A stretch of DNA of 64,000 bases from Alphaproteobacteria bacterium (GTDB taxonomy: Bacteria; Pseudomonadota; Alphaproteobacteria; CAAGCB01; CAG-977), in assembly GCA_900768875.1 (NCBI GenBank), contig CAAGEP010000003.1, positions 434,001 through 498,000 of the forward strand. The letters are read 5' to 3'. Of the stretch, positions 35,072-44,315 are shown one piece after another. The notes beneath the pieces are model-generated. The model did not search any database. It worked only from the letters and a program-made list of their open reading frames with translations, and had not been told where the DNA came from. Both the position numbers and the translations under genes were made by a program. How positions within the stretch are numbered: the first letter of the stretch is position 1; every line of letters starts with the position of its first letter.

Positions 35072-35145
35072 GGCCGAATGGCAGAATGGTTATGCAGAGG
35101 ACTGCAAATCCTTAGATATCGGTTCGATTCCGGTTTCGGCCTCCA
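35072..35145 (+). tRNA. tRNA-Cys (anticodon GCA)
   Basis: 74 nt with encoded CCA. The acceptor GGCCGAA pairs with TTCGGCC, the anticodon is GCA at 35104-35106 within ACTGCAAAT, the T-loop is TTCGATT, and the discriminator is U, as expected for tRNA-Cys. Confidence 0.97.
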
Positions 35146-35152
35146 AGATTAT

Positions 35153-35227
35153 TCCGCGATAGCTCAGCGGTAGAGCAATCGGCTGTTAACCGATTGGTCG
35201 TAGGTTCGAATCCTACTCGCGGAGCCA
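35153..35227 (+). tRNA. tRNA-Asn (anticodon GTT)
   Basis: 75 nt with encoded CCA. The acceptor TCCGCGA pairs with TCGCGGA, the D-arm is GCTCAGCGGTAGAGC, the anticodon is GTT at 35185-35187, the T-loop is TTCGAAT, and the discriminator is G. It is seven bases after tRNA-Cys in the same transcript. Confidence 0.97.
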
Positions 35228-35234
35228 ATAACAG

Positions 35235-35262
35235 AAAAACCTGCTTTTTAAGCAGGTTTTTT
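35235..35262 (+). terminator. Intrinsic terminator of the tRNA unit
   Basis: AAAAACCTGCTT pairs with AAGCAGGTTTTT and is followed by further T, just after tRNA-Asn. Confidence 0.9.
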
Positions 35263-35336
35263 GTTATTCCGTTCAAAATCGAAAAAACAGCGCCCTGAAA
35301 CTACTTGCAAAGCCAATACCCGCACGATTCCCATAC

Positions 35337-35367
35337 AAAAAGCGGCTTTCCAAGGAAAGCCGCTTTT
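35337..35367 (-). terminator. Intrinsic terminator of the TRL-like lipoprotein gene
   Basis: Near-perfect stem AAAAAGCGGCTTTCC / GGAAAGCCGCTTTT with a 2-base loop. It lies 13 bases after the minus-strand stop. Confidence 0.85.
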
Positions 35368-35379
35368 GATTCGTTTGGA

Positions 35380-35703
35380 TTATTCGCCGTAAACGATGGT
35401 TGTCTGTTTCGTGTACAGGAACAAAACCGTCGTTGTTTTGTAATCGACGTGGTGAACTTTGGTGATGTTGCCGTTTTTCATAGCGGCTTCAATGGACGCA
35501 TCGCCCGTCGAGAACAAAATAATGCCCGTCTGGGTCGCTTCGCCACGTTTCTGGGGACGGACATCGTTGTTGACAAACGCCTGATTCGGCGAAACGGCAT
35601 CAACGGCGACCGGAGAAAAGATAGCCATATTCGACGGAATGACCGCGCAGGCGGACATCATCATCGAACCGATTAACACCGTCAATAAAGCAAGTTTTTT
35701 CAT
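35380..35703 (-). CDS. TRL-like family lipoprotein
   Basis: This 107-residue protein has a lipoprotein signal (MKKLALLTVLIGSMMMSAC) with a lipobox ending at Cys19. The mature part contains the TRL-family pattern: a GEATQTGIILFSTGDASIEA segment, then ITKVHHVDYKTT and a C-terminal YTKQTTIVYGE. The role of the family is not established. Lack of a +2 Asp (it is Ala) suggests sorting to the outer membrane if the Lol rule applies. It is a single gene with its own terminator. Confidence 0.85.
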   Translation of the reverse strand: MKKLALLTVLIGSMMMSACAVIPSNMAIFSPVAVDAVSPNQAFVNNDVRPQKRGEATQTGIILFSTGDASIEAAMKNGNITKVHHVDYKTTTVLFLYTKQTTIVYGE

Positions 35704-35754
35704 AAAAACCTCATCAAATTTTGAAATTAAATCGTCGGTACTGTCCCTTCGGAC

Positions 35755-35784
35755 TTGCCGAGTATAACCGTTTTGGCGTATAAA
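35755..35784 (+). promoter_or_regulatory. Likely promoter of the amidase-phosphatase pair
   Basis: TTGCCG and TATAAA separated by 18 bases, 29 bases before the amidase start. Confidence 0.6.
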
Positions 35785-35813
35785 ACCAACACTTAATCTT
35801 ACGAGGTTGTTAA

Positions 35814-36470
35814 ATGATAGTGTTGCCCTCGCCCAACTTTACCGAACGCAAGCTGCCTATCAGCCTGCTGATTATGCACTACACGGGCATGCAAACGGCG
35901 GCTCAAGCCCTTGACCGTCTGCGCGATCCCGCGGCGCAAGTCAGCGCGCATTACGTCATTGACACCGACGGCGTCACTTATGCTTTGGTTGACGAAGCTT
36001 ATCGCGCGCATCACGCGGGGGTGTCGTATTGGCAGGGCATGACGGACATCAACAGCGCGTCCATCGGTATCGAGCTGGTCAACAAAGGACACGAATTCGG
36101 ATACACGCCGTTTCCCGACGCCCAAATCGACGCTTTAATCGCTTTATGCAAGGACATTCTGTCCCGCCGCCGCATTTTGGCGGTTTTGGGACATTCCGAC
36201 GTCGCCCCGACGCGCAAGCAAGACCCCGGCGAGCTGTTCCCGTGGTCAAAGCTGGCGGAAAACGGCATAGGCTTTTGGACGAACGACTTTTGTCAGCCTG
36301 TCGGTTCCATAAAGCAGATGTTAAGCTCAATCGGCTACGACACAACGGACTTGAACGCCGCGACGACGGCTTTTCAGCGGCATTTTTACCCCGAAGCCCT
36401 GCTGTCGGACGGCAAAAGGACGGCAGAACGGATAAGCGCGGTTTTGAAAGGAGTTTCCCATGACTTATAA
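35814..36470 (+). CDS. N-acetylmuramoyl-L-alanine amidase (Amidase_2, AmpD/AmiD-like)
   Basis: This 218-residue protein has the Amidase_2 fold: LLIMHYTGM carries the first zinc histidine, followed by AHYVIDTDGVTYALVDEAYR, SIGIELVNKGHE and LGHSDVAPTRKQDPGELFPW with the other ligands. The C-terminal 60 residues look like a peptidoglycan-binding helical domain (AATTAFQRHFYP). No signal peptide is seen, which favours a cytosolic AmpD-like role in recycling anhydro-muropeptides. It overlaps the HAD gene by 11 bases. Confidence 0.9.
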   Translation: MIVLPSPNFTERKLPISLLIMHYTGMQTAAQALDRLRDPAAQVSAHYVIDTDGVTYALVDEAYRAHHAGVSYWQGMTDINSASIGIELVNKGHEFGYTPFPDAQIDALIALCKDILSRRRILAVLGHSDVAPTRKQDPGELFPWSKLAENGIGFWTNDFCQPVGSIKQMLSSIGYDTTDLNAATTAFQRHFYPEALLSDGKRTAERISAVLKGVSHDL

Positions 36471-37260
36471 AATGGTATTCAGCGACATTGACGGCACTTT
36501 GGTCAATTCACAACACCGTTTGACCCCCGCGACAATCAAAGCGGCGCAGCTTGTCGTTTCAAAAGGGATTCCTTTCATACTGGGATCGGGACGTCAGCCG
36601 TCTTCGGTGCGCGAAATCAATCAAGAGCTGGGAATCAAAATGCCCGTCGTCGGCTTCAGCGGCGCGCTGATTTGGGACGAAAACGACAACAAAGTCTGGG
36701 AAAGCGGATTAACCAAAGCTTTGGCGATAGAGGTCAAGCACCAAATCAAAGCCGAATTCCCCGATTTGTGCTGTTCGACATACAGCGACCGGCTTTGGAT
36801 AGTCGATGACGCGAATCTGCCTTCGCTTCGTTTTGAACAAAGCGTCACCCACGCCCCGATGACCGAAGGCAGCCCCGCCGAATTATTGCCCGACGACGCC
36901 GTGGTTCACAAAGTCCTTTGCACGGGCGACGCCGATGTTTTGGACAAAGTTCAAGCGCACTTTGCCCCGCTGTATCCGATGTGCCGCATTTACAAATCCC
37001 AGCCGACGTATTTGGAAGTCATGAACATCTCCGCGTCGAAATCCGCGGCGGCGGCGGTATTGTGCGAACGCTTCGGCATTACGGCGCGGGATGTCATCGC
37101 GTTCGGCGACAACTACAACGACGTAGACATGCTGAAATTCGCGGGCATGGGCGTCGCCATGGGAAACGCCCCCGCCGATGTCAAGCAAATCGCGGACAAA
37201 ATCGCCGATACAAACGACAATGACGGGCTTGCCGCCGTTTTAATGCAAGAATTCGGTTGA
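36460..37260 (+). CDS. Cof-type HAD-superfamily phosphatase
   Basis: This 266-residue protein has HAD motif I (FSDIDGTLVNS), a class IIB cap domain, a motif III lysine, and motif IV FGDNYNDVDMLKFAG. The start has GGAG six bases upstream. Members dephosphorylate sugar phosphates, FMN, PLP and similar; the substrate cannot be told by eye. It is coupled to the amidase gene and ends 34 bases before rnpB. Confidence 0.9.
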   Translation: MTYKMVFSDIDGTLVNSQHRLTPATIKAAQLVVSKGIPFILGSGRQPSSVREINQELGIKMPVVGFSGALIWDENDNKVWESGLTKALAIEVKHQIKAEFPDLCCSTYSDRLWIVDDANLPSLRFEQSVTHAPMTEGSPAELLPDDAVVHKVLCTGDADVLDKVQAHFAPLYPMCRIYKSQPTYLEVMNISASKSAAAAVLCERFGITARDVIAFGDNYNDVDMLKFAGMGVAMGNAPADVKQIADKIADTNDNDGLAAVLMQEFG

Positions 37261-37293
37261 CGCAAAGCGTTAAACCCCGTACTGTACGCCCTG

Positions 37294-37650
37294 TGTCAGA
37301 CGATCGGACGATTGCTGCATGGCTTGTCCATGTTGAGGAAAGTCCGGGCTTCACAGAAACACGATACCGGATAACGTCCGGCTGGGGCAACCCAAGGGAA
37401 AGCGCAACAGAAAAAATTCCGCCGACGCTTGATTCAAGCGGGCAAGGTTGAAATGGTGCGGTAAGAGCGCACCGCTTTTCCGGCAACGGAAAAGGCACGG
37501 CAAGCCCTATCGGAAGCAAGACCAAATGAGGCTATTCTTAAAGGGGGCGTTTCTGACCCCGCCAAAGGTAGGTCGCTACAGACAATCGGCAACGATTGCC
37601 GCAGAAGAATAATCGTCGATTACAGAACCCGGCTTACAGATTGTCTGACA
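37294..37650 (+). ncRNA. rnpB: RNase P RNA, class A
   Basis: About 357 nt. The ends pair as P1 (TGTCAGAC with GTCTGACA). The conserved core is visible: GAGGAAAGTCCGGGCT near the 5' side, ACAGAA, the GGTAAGAGCGCACC segment, and the 3' part GAATAAT...ACAGAACCCGGCTTA. It is the catalytic RNA that trims tRNA 5' ends. Ends are judged from the pairing and could be off by a few bases. Confidence 0.95.
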
Positions 37651-37658
37651 CGCTTTTC

Positions 37659-37690
37659 CGATTCGATGCACGCTTCCGAATCGATTCTTT
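37659..37690 (+). terminator. Likely terminator of rnpB
   Basis: CGATTCG and CGAATCG pair around an 11-base loop and are followed by ATTCTTTTC. From here to mraZ (37691-37975) there is no gene, only AT-rich sequence and the MraZ boxes. Confidence 0.65.
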
Positions 37691-37853
37691 TCACCCTCAC
37701 CCAGAACATCACGGGAACAAAGCCGATTCCCGATTTTTATCCGAAAAAAATTTGATTTTTTCCGTTATTTTTTTGCGCTCCATGCCGCACGGCTGAATCC
37801 CTTGCCATTTTCAAAAATTCGCCGCCTTTTTTTGCCGTCGAATCCCGCTTTAG

Positions 37854-37898
37854 CCCATTTTCACCCATTGACGAACCATAAAATCCCATGCTATCCCA
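37854..37898. promoter_or_regulatory. MraZ-type operator: phased CCCA/TGGG repeats
   Basis: CCCA occurs at 37854, 37864, 37885 and 37895, with a degenerate ACCA at 37875, so five boxes are spaced 10, 11, 10 and 10 bases. MraZ is known to bind TGGG direct repeats at about 10-base spacing before its own gene. A possible -35 (TTGACG, 37868-37873) lies inside the array, so binding would block the promoter. Confidence 0.75.
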
Positions 37899-37975
37899 TA
37901 AGAGTCCACAGGGAAAATTTTGCCTACCGAGCAAGAAGTTCGGGAATCGGACAGAAACGAAAGGGGTTTTAACAC

Positions 37976-38455
37976 ATGCCGAAGACTGACAGAAAATACA
38001 GTCTGTTTCTCGACACCACTTTGAACAAAGTGGATGCCAAAGGGCGCGTGTCCATCCCTGCGGATTTTCGGGCTTTGCTGGAACAAAAGGAAACACAGCT
38101 GACAGCTTTCCGGTCGTTCAGCCAGCCGTGCATCGAATGCCGCACGTCCGAAATGATGGAAAAAATGGCAAACGACATTGAAAATTCCTTTGATGCTTTT
38201 TCCGACGAACAGGACGACTTGACCGATTTGATTTTTGCGGACGCCAAGGAATTCCCGTTCGATTCGACGGGGCGCATCGTTTTGACCGACAAGCTTTTAA
38301 AGCATGCGGGCATTACCGACAAAGCCCTGTTCGTCGGCAAAGGCAAAACATTTCAGATTTGGAACCCCGAAACTTACGAAGCTTTGGCGCTCAAACGCCG
38401 CGAACAGGCGCTTGCCAAGCACTTCAAGCTGAAAAACGGGGGCGACAATGACTGA
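37976..38455 (+). CDS. mraZ: Transcriptional regulator MraZ
   Basis: This 159-residue protein has the tandem SpoVT/AbrB-like halves of MraZ: LDTTLNKVDAKGRVSIPADF in the first and FDSTGRIVLTDKLLKHAGI in the second, with the conserved DxKGR-type turns. It forms a ring that represses the dcw promoter by binding phased repeats, which are present upstream (37854-37898). It is the first gene of the cluster and overlaps rsmH by 8 bases. Confidence 0.95.
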   Translation: MPKTDRKYSLFLDTTLNKVDAKGRVSIPADFRALLEQKETQLTAFRSFSQPCIECRTSEMMEKMANDIENSFDAFSDEQDDLTDLIFADAKEFPFDSTGRIVLTDKLLKHAGITDKALFVGKGKTFQIWNPETYEALALKRREQALAKHFKLKNGGDND

Positions 38456-39380
38456 AAAAACGCCGCACATTCCCGTTTTGTTAAACGAAGTCGTCGAAAG
38501 CATCGCGCCCAAGGACGGCGGAGTCTATGTTGACGGCACGTTCGGCGCGGGCGGCTATACCCGCGCGGTTCTGGATGCCGCCGACTGCACCGTTTACGCC
38601 ATCGACCGCGACCCCGACGCAATTCGCGAAGGGCAAAAACTGGTTGAAGCTTATAAAGGACGCCTGCACTTATTGCACGGCACGTTTGGCGAAATGGCTG
38701 AACTGGTGCGCGGCGAAGGCGTCGATTTTGTTGACGGCGTTATGCTGGACATCGGGGTTTCCTCGATGCAAATCGACCGCGCGGAACGGGGCTTTTCGTT
38801 TCAAAAAGACGGCGCGCTTGATATGCGGATGAGCCAAAACGGGCTGTCCGCCGCCGATGTTTTAAACACGTTCGGCGAACGCGAAATCGCGGACATCATC
38901 TACAAATACGGCGAAGAACGCTTTTCCCGCCGCATTGCCGCCGCCGTGGTCGAACAGCGCAAAACCGCGCCGTTCAAAACGACTTTGGAATTCGCCGATT
39001 TAATTCGCCGCACCGTTCCGCACAAACGCGAAGACATCGACCCCGCAACCCGCAGCTTTCAAGCTTTGCGCATTTACGTCAACGACGAATTGGGACAGCT
39101 GGAAAGCGGTTTGTCCGCCGCGCATGACCTTTTGAAAGCGGGCGGCAGAATGGCAATCGTGTCTTTTCATTCGCTGGAAGACCGCATCGTCAAAACGTTC
39201 ATGCAGGAAAAAAGCGGCAAAACCGCCAATCCGTCGCGCTATATGCCTGTTGTCGAAAAACAGGCGGCAACCTTGAAAACGATTACCAAAAAGCCGATTT
39301 TGCCCACGGAATCGGAAACGAAATTCAACCCCCGCGCGCGCTCCGCCCGTTTGCGCGTTGCTGAAAAAACGGAGGGCTGA
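38448..39380 (+). CDS. rsmH: 16S rRNA (cytosine-1402-N4)-methyltransferase
   Basis: This 310-residue SAM enzyme methylates C1402 in the ribosomal P site. Motifs: HIPVLLNEVVESIAP at the start, VDGTFGAGGYTRAVL for SAM, MLDIGVSSMQID, and FHSLEDRIVK and the NPRARSARLR end typical of MraW. It overlaps mraZ by 8 bases and is followed by ftsL after 3 bases. Confidence 0.96.
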   Translation: MTEKTPHIPVLLNEVVESIAPKDGGVYVDGTFGAGGYTRAVLDAADCTVYAIDRDPDAIREGQKLVEAYKGRLHLLHGTFGEMAELVRGEGVDFVDGVMLDIGVSSMQIDRAERGFSFQKDGALDMRMSQNGLSAADVLNTFGEREIADIIYKYGEERFSRRIAAAVVEQRKTAPFKTTLEFADLIRRTVPHKREDIDPATRSFQALRIYVNDELGQLESGLSAAHDLLKAGGRMAIVSFHSLEDRIVKTFMQEKSGKTANPSRYMPVVEKQAATLKTITKKPILPTESETKFNPRARSARLRVAEKTEG

Positions 39381-39383
39381 CCC

Positions 39384-39704
39384 ATGGCGCGTTTTGTGTT
39401 GATACTGATGTTTGCAGTAATGGCGACGGGAATGTTTGTCATCAAAAACCGCGTCGTCGGATTGGAAAACGAACTGGAATCCGTCAATGCGCAAATCAGA
39501 AGCGATCAAAAAGCCATTCATGTTTTGAAAGCCGAATGGACTTATTTGAACGATCCTCAGCGAATTCGGACTTTAAGCGAACGTCACGCCGCCATGAAGC
39601 CGATTACCGGCGAACGGATTATTTCTTTTGCGGCCATTCCTTTAAAAAACAAACGGTCGGAAACGGGGTTGATTCGCGTTTCCTACGCCTCTGCGCGGGA
39701 GTAA
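39384..39704 (+). CDS. ftsL: Cell division protein FtsL
   Basis: This 106-residue protein is small and bitopic: TM segment FVLILMFAVMATGMFVI right at the start, then a periplasmic leucine-zipper-like coiled coil (VVGLENELESVNAQIRSDQK) and the conserved WTYLNDPQRIRTLSER motif of FtsL. It acts in the FtsQLB complex that activates septal synthesis. It is recognised by pattern and by its position between rsmH and ftsI. Confidence 0.9.
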   Translation: MARFVLILMFAVMATGMFVIKNRVVGLENELESVNAQIRSDQKAIHVLKAEWTYLNDPQRIRTLSERHAAMKPITGERIISFAAIPLKNKRSETGLIRVSYASARE

Positions 39705-39707
39705 GCC

Positions 39708-41444
39708 ATGTTCCGTTTCTCCAAACAAAACGGTTTGACGTACCGGCCGGGACAAGAATTGCCCCTGCCCGAACGGTTTCGATTTTCAGACAAACATTCC
39801 AGTCAAACGTTGGAAGCGGGCAAAGGGCGTCTGTTGGTTACGATGTTGGGATTTTGCGCGGCGTTTCTGATTGTCGGCGTGCGGCTGTGCGATATTTCCC
39901 TGCGCGGCGTTTCCGCCGAAATCCGTCGGGAAGAAAAGCCGCAAACACGCGCCGTCGAAATTAAAATGGAACGCGCCGACATTACCGACCGCAACGGAAT
40001 CGTTTTGGCTACCAGTCTGCCGTCCGCGGATTTGTACATCGACACGGACAATCTGAAAAAGCCCGAAACACTGGCCGCGGCTTTGGCGGAAACCCTGCCC
40101 GACGTAAAATACAAGCCTTTGCTCAAAAAGCTTAAAAGCGGCAAAAAATTCGTGTATGTCAAGCGCAATTTGATTCCCCGCGAACTTTACGAAGCCAACC
40201 GTTTGGGATTTCCCCAGCTGAACTTTGAAACCAAGGAAATGCGCATCTATCCCCAAGGAGGGCTGTTCGCCCACGTTCTGGGGTCGACGGACATCGACAA
40301 CAACGGCATTTCCGGCATTGAAAAAGCGTTTAACAAAAAACTGTCGCAGGACAAGGAAAACATCCGCTTGTCTTTGGATGTCGGAATTCAATCGTCCATC
40401 CGCGCGGTTTTGATGGAAAACATCGAAAAATACTCCGCCGAAGGAGCCGCCGCGATTTTAATGAACGCAAAAACGGGCGAAATCGTTTCCATGGTATCGT
40501 TGCCCGACTTTGATCCGAACAACTTGAAAAGCGCCGCAAAAAGCCAAATATTCAACGCGGCGACTCTGGGCGTTTATGAAGTCGGATCGGTAATGAAAAT
40601 GTTCAACACCGCCATCGGATTGGAAACCAAAAAAATCAAAGTAACAGACACGATTGACGCGTCGCATCCCGTCGTTTTGGCGAACTACACCATTCAAGAC
40701 GTGCCTAAACTGCGCCGCGAGCTCAGCGTTCCGGAAATCATGATTCATTCGTCCAATATCGGATCGGCGAAAATCGCTTTGGCGGTCGGGGCGGAAAAGC
40801 AGCGTGAATATTTGCGGAAATTCGGATTTTTCACCGCTCCTCAAATCGAATTGCCCGAAAAGGGACGACCGCTGTACCCGTCGACATGGCGCGACGTCAG
40901 CACGGCAACCATCGGTTACGGTTACGGATTGTCCGTATCGCCTCTGCATGTCGTCGCGGCGGCGGCGGCGGTTGTAAACGGCGGCATTTACCACACACCG
41001 ACTTTGCTGTCCCATCGCTTCAATCAAAAAAATATCGGCCACCGCGTCATTTCTGACAAGACATCCAAAACAATGCGCGCTATTATGCGCGAAGTCGTCA
41101 TCAAAGGTTCGGGCCGGCGTGCGAACGTCGCGGGATTCGAGGTCGGCGGCAAAACGGGTTCCGCGCGCAAACTGGTCAACGGCAAATATGTCGAAGGTTC
41201 TTTGCGCACGTCGTTTTTGTCGGCTTTCCCCATGGACGACCCGCAGTATGTTTTAATGGTTATGCTTGATTCGCCAAAAAAAATCAAAGAAACATACTAC
41301 TTGAACACTGCGGCGTGGAACGCCGTGCCGACGGCTGAACAGATTATCACGACGGTTGCGCCGCAACTGGGAATCATGCCTCGTCCGTTTGATTCCAAAC
41401 GCGAAGCGCCGTACGTCAAAGCGGCATTGGAATCGCAGGATTGA
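39708..41444 (+). CDS. ftsI: Septal peptidoglycan transpeptidase FtsI (PBP3)
   Basis: This 578-residue class B penicillin-binding protein has one N-terminal TM segment (about residues 46-64), a pedestal dimerisation domain, and the transpeptidase domain with the three active-site motifs: S294-VM-K297, S348-S-N350, and K482-TG. It cross-links septal wall together with FtsW. A length of about 580 is usual. It follows ftsL by 3 bases and is followed by the murE-murF fusion. Confidence 0.95.
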   Translation: MFRFSKQNGLTYRPGQELPLPERFRFSDKHSSQTLEAGKGRLLVTMLGFCAAFLIVGVRLCDISLRGVSAEIRREEKPQTRAVEIKMERADITDRNGIVLATSLPSADLYIDTDNLKKPETLAAALAETLPDVKYKPLLKKLKSGKKFVYVKRNLIPRELYEANRLGFPQLNFETKEMRIYPQGGLFAHVLGSTDIDNNGISGIEKAFNKKLSQDKENIRLSLDVGIQSSIRAVLMENIEKYSAEGAAAILMNAKTGEIVSMVSLPDFDPNNLKSAAKSQIFNAATLGVYEVGSVMKMFNTAIGLETKKIKVTDTIDASHPVVLANYTIQDVPKLRRELSVPEIMIHSSNIGSAKIALAVGAEKQREYLRKFGFFTAPQIELPEKGRPLYPSTWRDVSTATIGYGYGLSVSPLHVVAAAAAVVNGGIYHTPTLLSHRFNQKNIGHRVISDKTSKTMRAIMREVVIKGSGRRANVAGFEVGGKTGSARKLVNGKYVEGSLRTSFLSAFPMDDPQYVLMVMLDSPKKIKETYYLNTAAWNAVPTAEQIITTVAPQLGIMPRPFDSKREAPYVKAALESQD

Positions 41445-41471
41445 CACACTCCTGCGGCAAGGAGAAAAAAC

Positions 41472-44309
41472 GTGCAACTGACAGACCTTTTACGCAAAGC
41501 CAACATTCCTTATACGGGCGCGGATTGCGTCATTGACGGACTCACCGCCGATTCCAGAAAAGTCGGCAAAAACTTTTTGTTCGCCGCCCTGCCCGGAGTC
41601 AAAGCCGACGGAACGGCTTTCCTGCAGGATGCAAAGGAAGCGGGCGCGGTTGCCGCTTTGGTTCCCGAATCGGCATCGGATTTGCCCGACAACGGCTTGA
41701 TTTACGTCACGGTCGCCGACGCGCGCAAAGCTTTGGCTGTCATCGCCGCCGCGTTTTACGGCAAACAGCCCGAAACGGCGGTTTGCGTCACGGGCACGAA
41801 CGGCAAAACGTCCACGGCGAATTTCTGCCGCCAAATTTGGGACTTTTTGGGCAAAAAAGGCGCAAGCGTCGGCACTTTGGGCGTTTTGACGGCTGAATTC
41901 GCGACATACGGCTCGCTGACCACGCCCGATTCGGTCACGCTTCATTCCGAACTGAAAGATTTGGCGGACAAAGGCTACAATCATCTGGCGTTCGAAGCGT
42001 CTTCGCACGGCATCGAACAGCACCGCATCGACGGCATCGCCATTGCCGCGGCGGGCTTTACGAACATCACGCGCGACCATTTGGACTATCACAAAACAAT
42101 GGAAAACTATCTGGCGGCGAAGCTGGGCTTGTTCGACCGCCCGCTGTCAACGAAAACCGTTGTTTTGAACGCTGACATTCCCGAATATGACCATATCGCC
42201 GACTATTGCCGGCAGCGCGGATTGAAAATCCTTGATTACGGCAAAAAAGCCAAAGCTTTGCGGCTGATTTCCGCCCGCCACGAAACCAACGGGCAACACT
42301 TGGAACTGGAAATTCTGGGCAAACCGTATTCGATTCACCTGCCTTTGGCGGGAACGTTCCAAGCCATGAACGCTTTGTGCGCTTTGGGATTGGTTCTGGC
42401 GACGGGCGAAGACGCCGATTCTTGCGTCAAAGCGCTGGAAACGCTGAAAGGCGCGCCGGGACGGCTGGAACACGTTGCCGACCGCAAAAACGGTGCGGCG
42501 GTGTATGTCGATTACGCGCACACGCCCGACGCTTTGGAAACCGTTTTGAACGCTTTGCGCCCGCACACAAAGAACCGCCTGTGCGTCGTGTTCGGCTGCG
42601 GCGGCGACCGCGACCCCGGAAAGCGTCCTCAAATGGGCGCGATTTGCAATGCTTTGGCGGATGTGGTTTACGTCACGGACGACAACCCCCGTTCCGAAGA
42701 ACCGGCGATTATCCGCGCCGCGATTTTGCCCGCCTGCCCCAAAGGCATCAACGTCGGCAACCGCGCTTTGGCAATCGAGGAAGCCGTCGAACAGCTGGAA
42801 GCGGGCGATATTCTGGTCGTCGCGGGCAAAGGACACGAAACGGGACAGCTGATAAAGGGCGTCATGCATCCTTTTGACGACCGCGAGGAAGTCCGCAAAG
42901 CCGTCGCTTTGGCGGATACGCCGCTATGGACGGCGGAAGCCGTGGCGCACGCGACAAACGGGCGCGCGGGCAGCGACTTTGCGATAACGGGCGTTTCGAT
43001 TGATTCGCGCACCGTCAAGGCGGGCGATTTGTACATCGCTTTAATCGGCGAACGGCTGGACGGACACGCTTTCGCGGCGCAAGCTTTGGAAAAAGGCGCG
43101 GCGGGCGTTCTGGTGTCGAAACTGCCCGAAAACATTCCTTTGGAACAAGTGATTCTGGTGTCCGACACGACCAAAGCGTTAAACGATTTGGCTGTCGCCG
43201 CGCGTTCCAGAACATCGGCGAAAATCATCGGCGTTACAGGCAGTTCCGGCAAAACCAGCACCAAGGAAATGCTGAAAATCGCGTTGTCTTCGGTCGGACG
43301 GACTCACACGACCACGGGCAATCTGAACAACACCGTCGGCTTGCCTTTGACGTTGGCGCGCATGCCCGAAAAAACGGATTTCGCCGTGATTGAAATGGGC
43401 ATCAATCACGCGGGTGAAATGGCGGAACTGACGGCGCTGACCCGTCCCGACATCGCCGTTATCACCATGATCGGCACGGCGCACCACGAATTTTTCAAAA
43501 CCCCCGACGACACCGCCCTTGCCAAAGCCGAAATTTTCGAAGGCATGACCGATAAGGGAATCGTGTTTTTGAACGCCGACAACCCGCAATTCGAGCTGTT
43601 GCAAAAAGAAGCCAAAAAAGCGGGCATCGAGGACATCCGCACGTTCGGCACGCGCGCCGAAAACAACGTCGGGCTGATTTACTGCGCCGAAACGGCTGAC
43701 GAAACGCTTGTCACCGCCCGCGTCGAACCCGCGCGCTATTCCTACACTCTGCACATGCCGGGGAAACATCAAGTCATGAACAGCCTTGCGGTCGTGGGTG
43801 TTTTGGACGCTTTGAACGTCGACATGGCTTCGGCTTTGCAAAGTTTGGGGCGGCTGTACCCGACGGCGGGACGCGGCAAGCGTTACGTCCTGCCCTGCGC
43901 GGACGGCGAATTCACGCTGATAGACGACGCGTACAACGCCAACCCCGAATCCATGGCGGCGGGACTGGAAGTCCTCGGCACGCTTGCCCCCGAAAAGGAC
44001 GGTCGCCGCATTGCCGTTTTGGGCGATATGCTGGAACTGGGCGACGAATCCGAAAGCCTGCATCTGGGATTGAAAAAAAGCATTGAAGACAATCACATCG
44101 ACCTTGTGTTCGCGGCGGGCATCGAAACGGGCAAGCTGTTTGACAATCTGCCCCCCGAAAATCAAGGCGCAAAAGCCTTGACTTCCGCGGAATTGGCGGA
44201 TACCGTCGCCCAAGCCGTCCGCCCCGGCGACGTCGTTTTCGTCAAAGGATCGTTCGGCAGCAAAATGACGCTGATTGTCAAAAAATTGAAAAACTTGAAC
44301 AACGGATAA
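41472..44309 (+). CDS. murE-murF: Fused MurE-MurF ligase
   Basis: This 945-residue bifunctional protein starts at GTG with GGAG 7 bases upstream. The MurE half (1 to about 480) has ATP loop GTNGKTS (108-114) and the meso-DAP specificity motif D404-N-P-R407. The MurF half (from about 482, PLWTAEAVAHATNG) has its own DSR substrate motif, ATP loop GSSGKTS (590-596) and a full C-terminal domain (DAYNANPESMAAGL). There is no stop or linker between. It adds meso-DAP and then D-Ala-D-Ala to the UDP-MurNAc peptide in succession. Fusions of this pair are known but uncommon; separate genes are the rule. Confidence 0.95.
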   Translation: MQLTDLLRKANIPYTGADCVIDGLTADSRKVGKNFLFAALPGVKADGTAFLQDAKEAGAVAALVPESASDLPDNGLIYVTVADARKALAVIAAAFYGKQPETAVCVTGTNGKTSTANFCRQIWDFLGKKGASVGTLGVLTAEFATYGSLTTPDSVTLHSELKDLADKGYNHLAFEASSHGIEQHRIDGIAIAAAGFTNITRDHLDYHKTMENYLAAKLGLFDRPLSTKTVVLNADIPEYDHIADYCRQRGLKILDYGKKAKALRLISARHETNGQHLELEILGKPYSIHLPLAGTFQAMNALCALGLVLATGEDADSCVKALETLKGAPGRLEHVADRKNGAAVYVDYAHTPDALETVLNALRPHTKNRLCVVFGCGGDRDPGKRPQMGAICNALADVVYVTDDNPRSEEPAIIRAAILPACPKGINVGNRALAIEEAVEQLEAGDILVVAGKGHETGQLIKGVMHPFDDREEVRKAVALADTPLWTAEAVAHATNGRAGSDFAITGVSIDSRTVKAGDLYIALIGERLDGHAFAAQALEKGAAGVLVSKLPENIPLEQVILVSDTTKALNDLAVAARSRTSAKIIGVTGSSGKTSTKEMLKIALSSVGRTHTTTGNLNNTVGLPLTLARMPEKTDFAVIEMGINHAGEMAELTALTRPDIAVITMIGTAHHEFFKTPDDTALAKAEIFEGMTDKGIVFLNADNPQFELLQKEAKKAGIEDIRTFGTRAENNVGLIYCAETADETLVTARVEPARYSYTLHMPGKHQVMNSLAVVGVLDALNVDMASALQSLGRLYPTAGRGKRYVLPCADGEFTLIDDAYNANPESMAAGLEVLGTLAPEKDGRRIAVLGDMLELGDESESLHLGLKKSIEDNHIDLVFAAGIETGKLFDNLPPENQGAKALTSAELADTVAQAVRPGDVVFVKGSFGSKMTLIVKKLKNLNNG

Positions 44310-44315
44310 TTCGTT

